Below, in pieces: positions 4,589 to 5,564 of a stretch of DNA of 5,564 nucleotides (within the stretch, counting starts at the first letter, position 1; each line of letters starts with the position of its first letter). The stretch spans positions 1-5,564 of the forward strand of contig CABREZ010000085.1 of assembly GCA_902470035.1 (NCBI GenBank), read 5' to 3'. This DNA is from an uncultured Streptococcus sp. Its GTDB lineage: Bacteria > Bacillota > Bacilli > Lactobacillales > Streptococcaceae. Under the pieces are notes generated by a model that saw nothing but the letters and a program-made list of their open reading frames with translations, ran no database searches and was not told where the DNA came from. Made by a program: the position numbers and the translations under genes.

Positions 4589-5564
4589 TCTAAGTGCTTT
4601 CTTTGAAGATTGAGTGCATATAGGCCACGAAGAGCATTGCAGGCATAGACTTGGTCAGCAACTTCTAAATCCTTCAGCGTTAACAGTTTTTCCTCTACTT
4701 GTCCAGTTTTCAATAGATGGCGGCGGTAGATCCCATCGAGGATAGGGAGGTGAGCTGGAGGCGTGTAGCGCTGGCCGTCAATCTCAAGGATGAGATTTCC
4801 GATGGTCGTCTCTAGCAAGGTCCCGTCTTCTAAATAGTAGATCTGCTCGTGATCTAACTGGCTGAGATGGTCTCTCTGACTAGTCTTGAAATAGGTAAAC
4901 GGAGTTGCTAGATCAAGCTTTTGTTCGGTCAATTGGGCCTGCAGATAGCTAGTGGGCAAGTCCTTCAGCTCGGTGATAGCCAGTTGGAAGAACCCGTTTT
5001 TTTGCAAGGCAATGCGGCAACGATAGTCAAGGTTGGAATCCAAATGAGCGAGCTCTTCTTGAAGTTCTTTCAGGAGTTTTGGATCATCATAAGGATAGGC
5101 AAAGTAGCGGCTGGCTTCTCTCAAACGGGTCAGGTGTTGCTCTAGGAAGGTCAGCTCTCCTTGGTGGATACGACCAGTCGTCAAGAGGTCAAAGTGAGGC
5201 GCTTGCCGGTAAAGAACAGCCGATTTTTGCTTGATTTCCTGGTATTCACTTTCCCATTTACTATCCCAAGTAATGCCACCACCTACGCCATAGATAGCTT
5301 TGGTGCCCTGCATTTGAAGGGTCCGGATGGCCACATTAAAAATCCGTTTCCCTCTTGGAAGAAGGATACCGATTGTTCCACAGTAGACGCCACGAGGAGC
5401 AACCTCTGTCTGTTTAATAATTTCCATAGTGGAAATCTTCGGTGCGCCTGTGATGGAGCCACAAGGAAAGAGGGCCTGGAAGGTTTGGACTAAGTCGACT
5501 TCGGGGCGTAAGCGGCTTTCAATGGTCGACGTCATCTGCCAAACGGTGGAGTATTGCTCGACTT
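4585..5564 (-). CDS. pabB: Aminodeoxychorismate synthase component I fused to an aminodeoxychorismate lyase domain (PabB-PabC), 5' truncated
   Basis: Makes p-aminobenzoate for folate: the PabB domain aminates chorismate to 4-amino-4-deoxychorismate and the PLP-dependent lyase domain would release pyruvate. The frame stays open to the right edge; nine codons (VEQYSTVWQ) precede the methionine at 5535, so that methionine is internal. Numbering from it, the chorismate-binding part has MTSTI-SRLRP, GSITGAPK (27-33), GVYCGTIGI, FNVAIRTL and YGVGGGITWDS, ending in the EYQEIKQKS metal-site block (97-104). From about 113 the class IV aminotransferase domain runs to the end: HLTRLREASRYF, probable PLP lysine K217 in YFKTSQRDHL, LETTIGNL (241-248) and the closing ACNALRGL (298-305). 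The N-terminal half, including the motif that best separates PabB from TrpE, lies outside the window. The PabC fusion argues for PabB. The ATGA overlap couples it to the hydrolase. Confidence 0.92.
   Translation of the reverse strand, partial: VEQYSTVWQMTSTIESRLRPEVDLVQTFQALFPCGSITGAPKISTMEIIKQTEVAPRGVYCGTIGILLPRGKRIFNVAIRTLQMQGTKAIYGVGGGITWDSKWESEYQEIKQKSAVLYRQAPHFDLLTTGRIHQGELTFLEQHLTRLREASRYFAYPYDDPKLLKELQEELAHLDSNLDYRCRIALQKNGFFQLAITELKDLPTSYLQAQLTEQKLDLATPFTYFKTSQRDHLSQLDHEQIYYLEDGTLLETTIGNLILEIDGQRYTPPAHLPILDGIYRRHLLKTGQVEEKLLTLKDLEVADQVYACNALRGLYALNLQRKHLE

Noticed and set aside
4921..5493. Rightward frames opposite the PabB-PabC gene
   Set aside because: Antisense shadows of strongly conserved enzyme motifs.

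Overview
The window looks like chromosomal DNA of a Firmicute, most likely a viridans-group Streptococcus. The grounds are strong AAGGAG-type ribosome binding sites, vegetative TTGACN/TATAAT promoters, a fused PabB-PabC folate protein of the streptococcal kind, and a hairpin-rich intergenic element of a style I associate with mitis/sanguinis-group genomes. The species cannot be fixed from this sequence alone.

Layout. (i) 1-240, leftward: the start of a small membrane-anchored protein with a near-consensus promoter. Its reading frame is broken by one base in an A7 run right after the start codon, and the gene runs off the left edge. (ii) 299-1952, rightward: an OmpR-family response regulator overlapping a sensor kinase by one base. 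The regulator very probably starts at GTG 376. The kinase has one membrane helix and no room for an extracellular sensor. (iii) 1941-1971: a hairpin that can terminate transcription on both strands, lying between the converging genes. (iv) 1973-3688, leftward: a two-gene ABC exporter of the BcrAB/LanFE type, ATPase first and permease second. The ATPase has a glutamate in place of the Q-loop glutamine, the 'E-loop' of lantibiotic-immunity ATPases. (v) 3689-3789: its control region, with a long-spacer promoter, a helically phased direct repeat and an inverted repeat. (vi) 3786-3965: a multi-hairpin element ending, on the minus strand, in a strong intrinsic terminator. (vii) 3974-5564, leftward: an alpha/beta hydrolase overlapped by four bases by the end of a PabB-PabC fusion that enters from the right edge.

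How the parts fit. The regulator, kinase and exporter form a plausible self-contained detoxification module: the kinase senses envelope stress or the exporter's state, the regulator binds the phased repeats beside the exporter promoter, and the exporter removes a peptide antibiotic or bacteriocin. No bacteriocin precursor or modification gene is visible, so the module looks like resistance or immunity without production. The right-hand operon is housekeeping: p-aminobenzoate synthesis for folate, coupled to a hydrolase of unknown substrate. The module architecture is a known type. The less usual points are the frameshifted left-hand gene, the operator candidate fused to the upstream terminator's U-tract, and the structured intergenic element.
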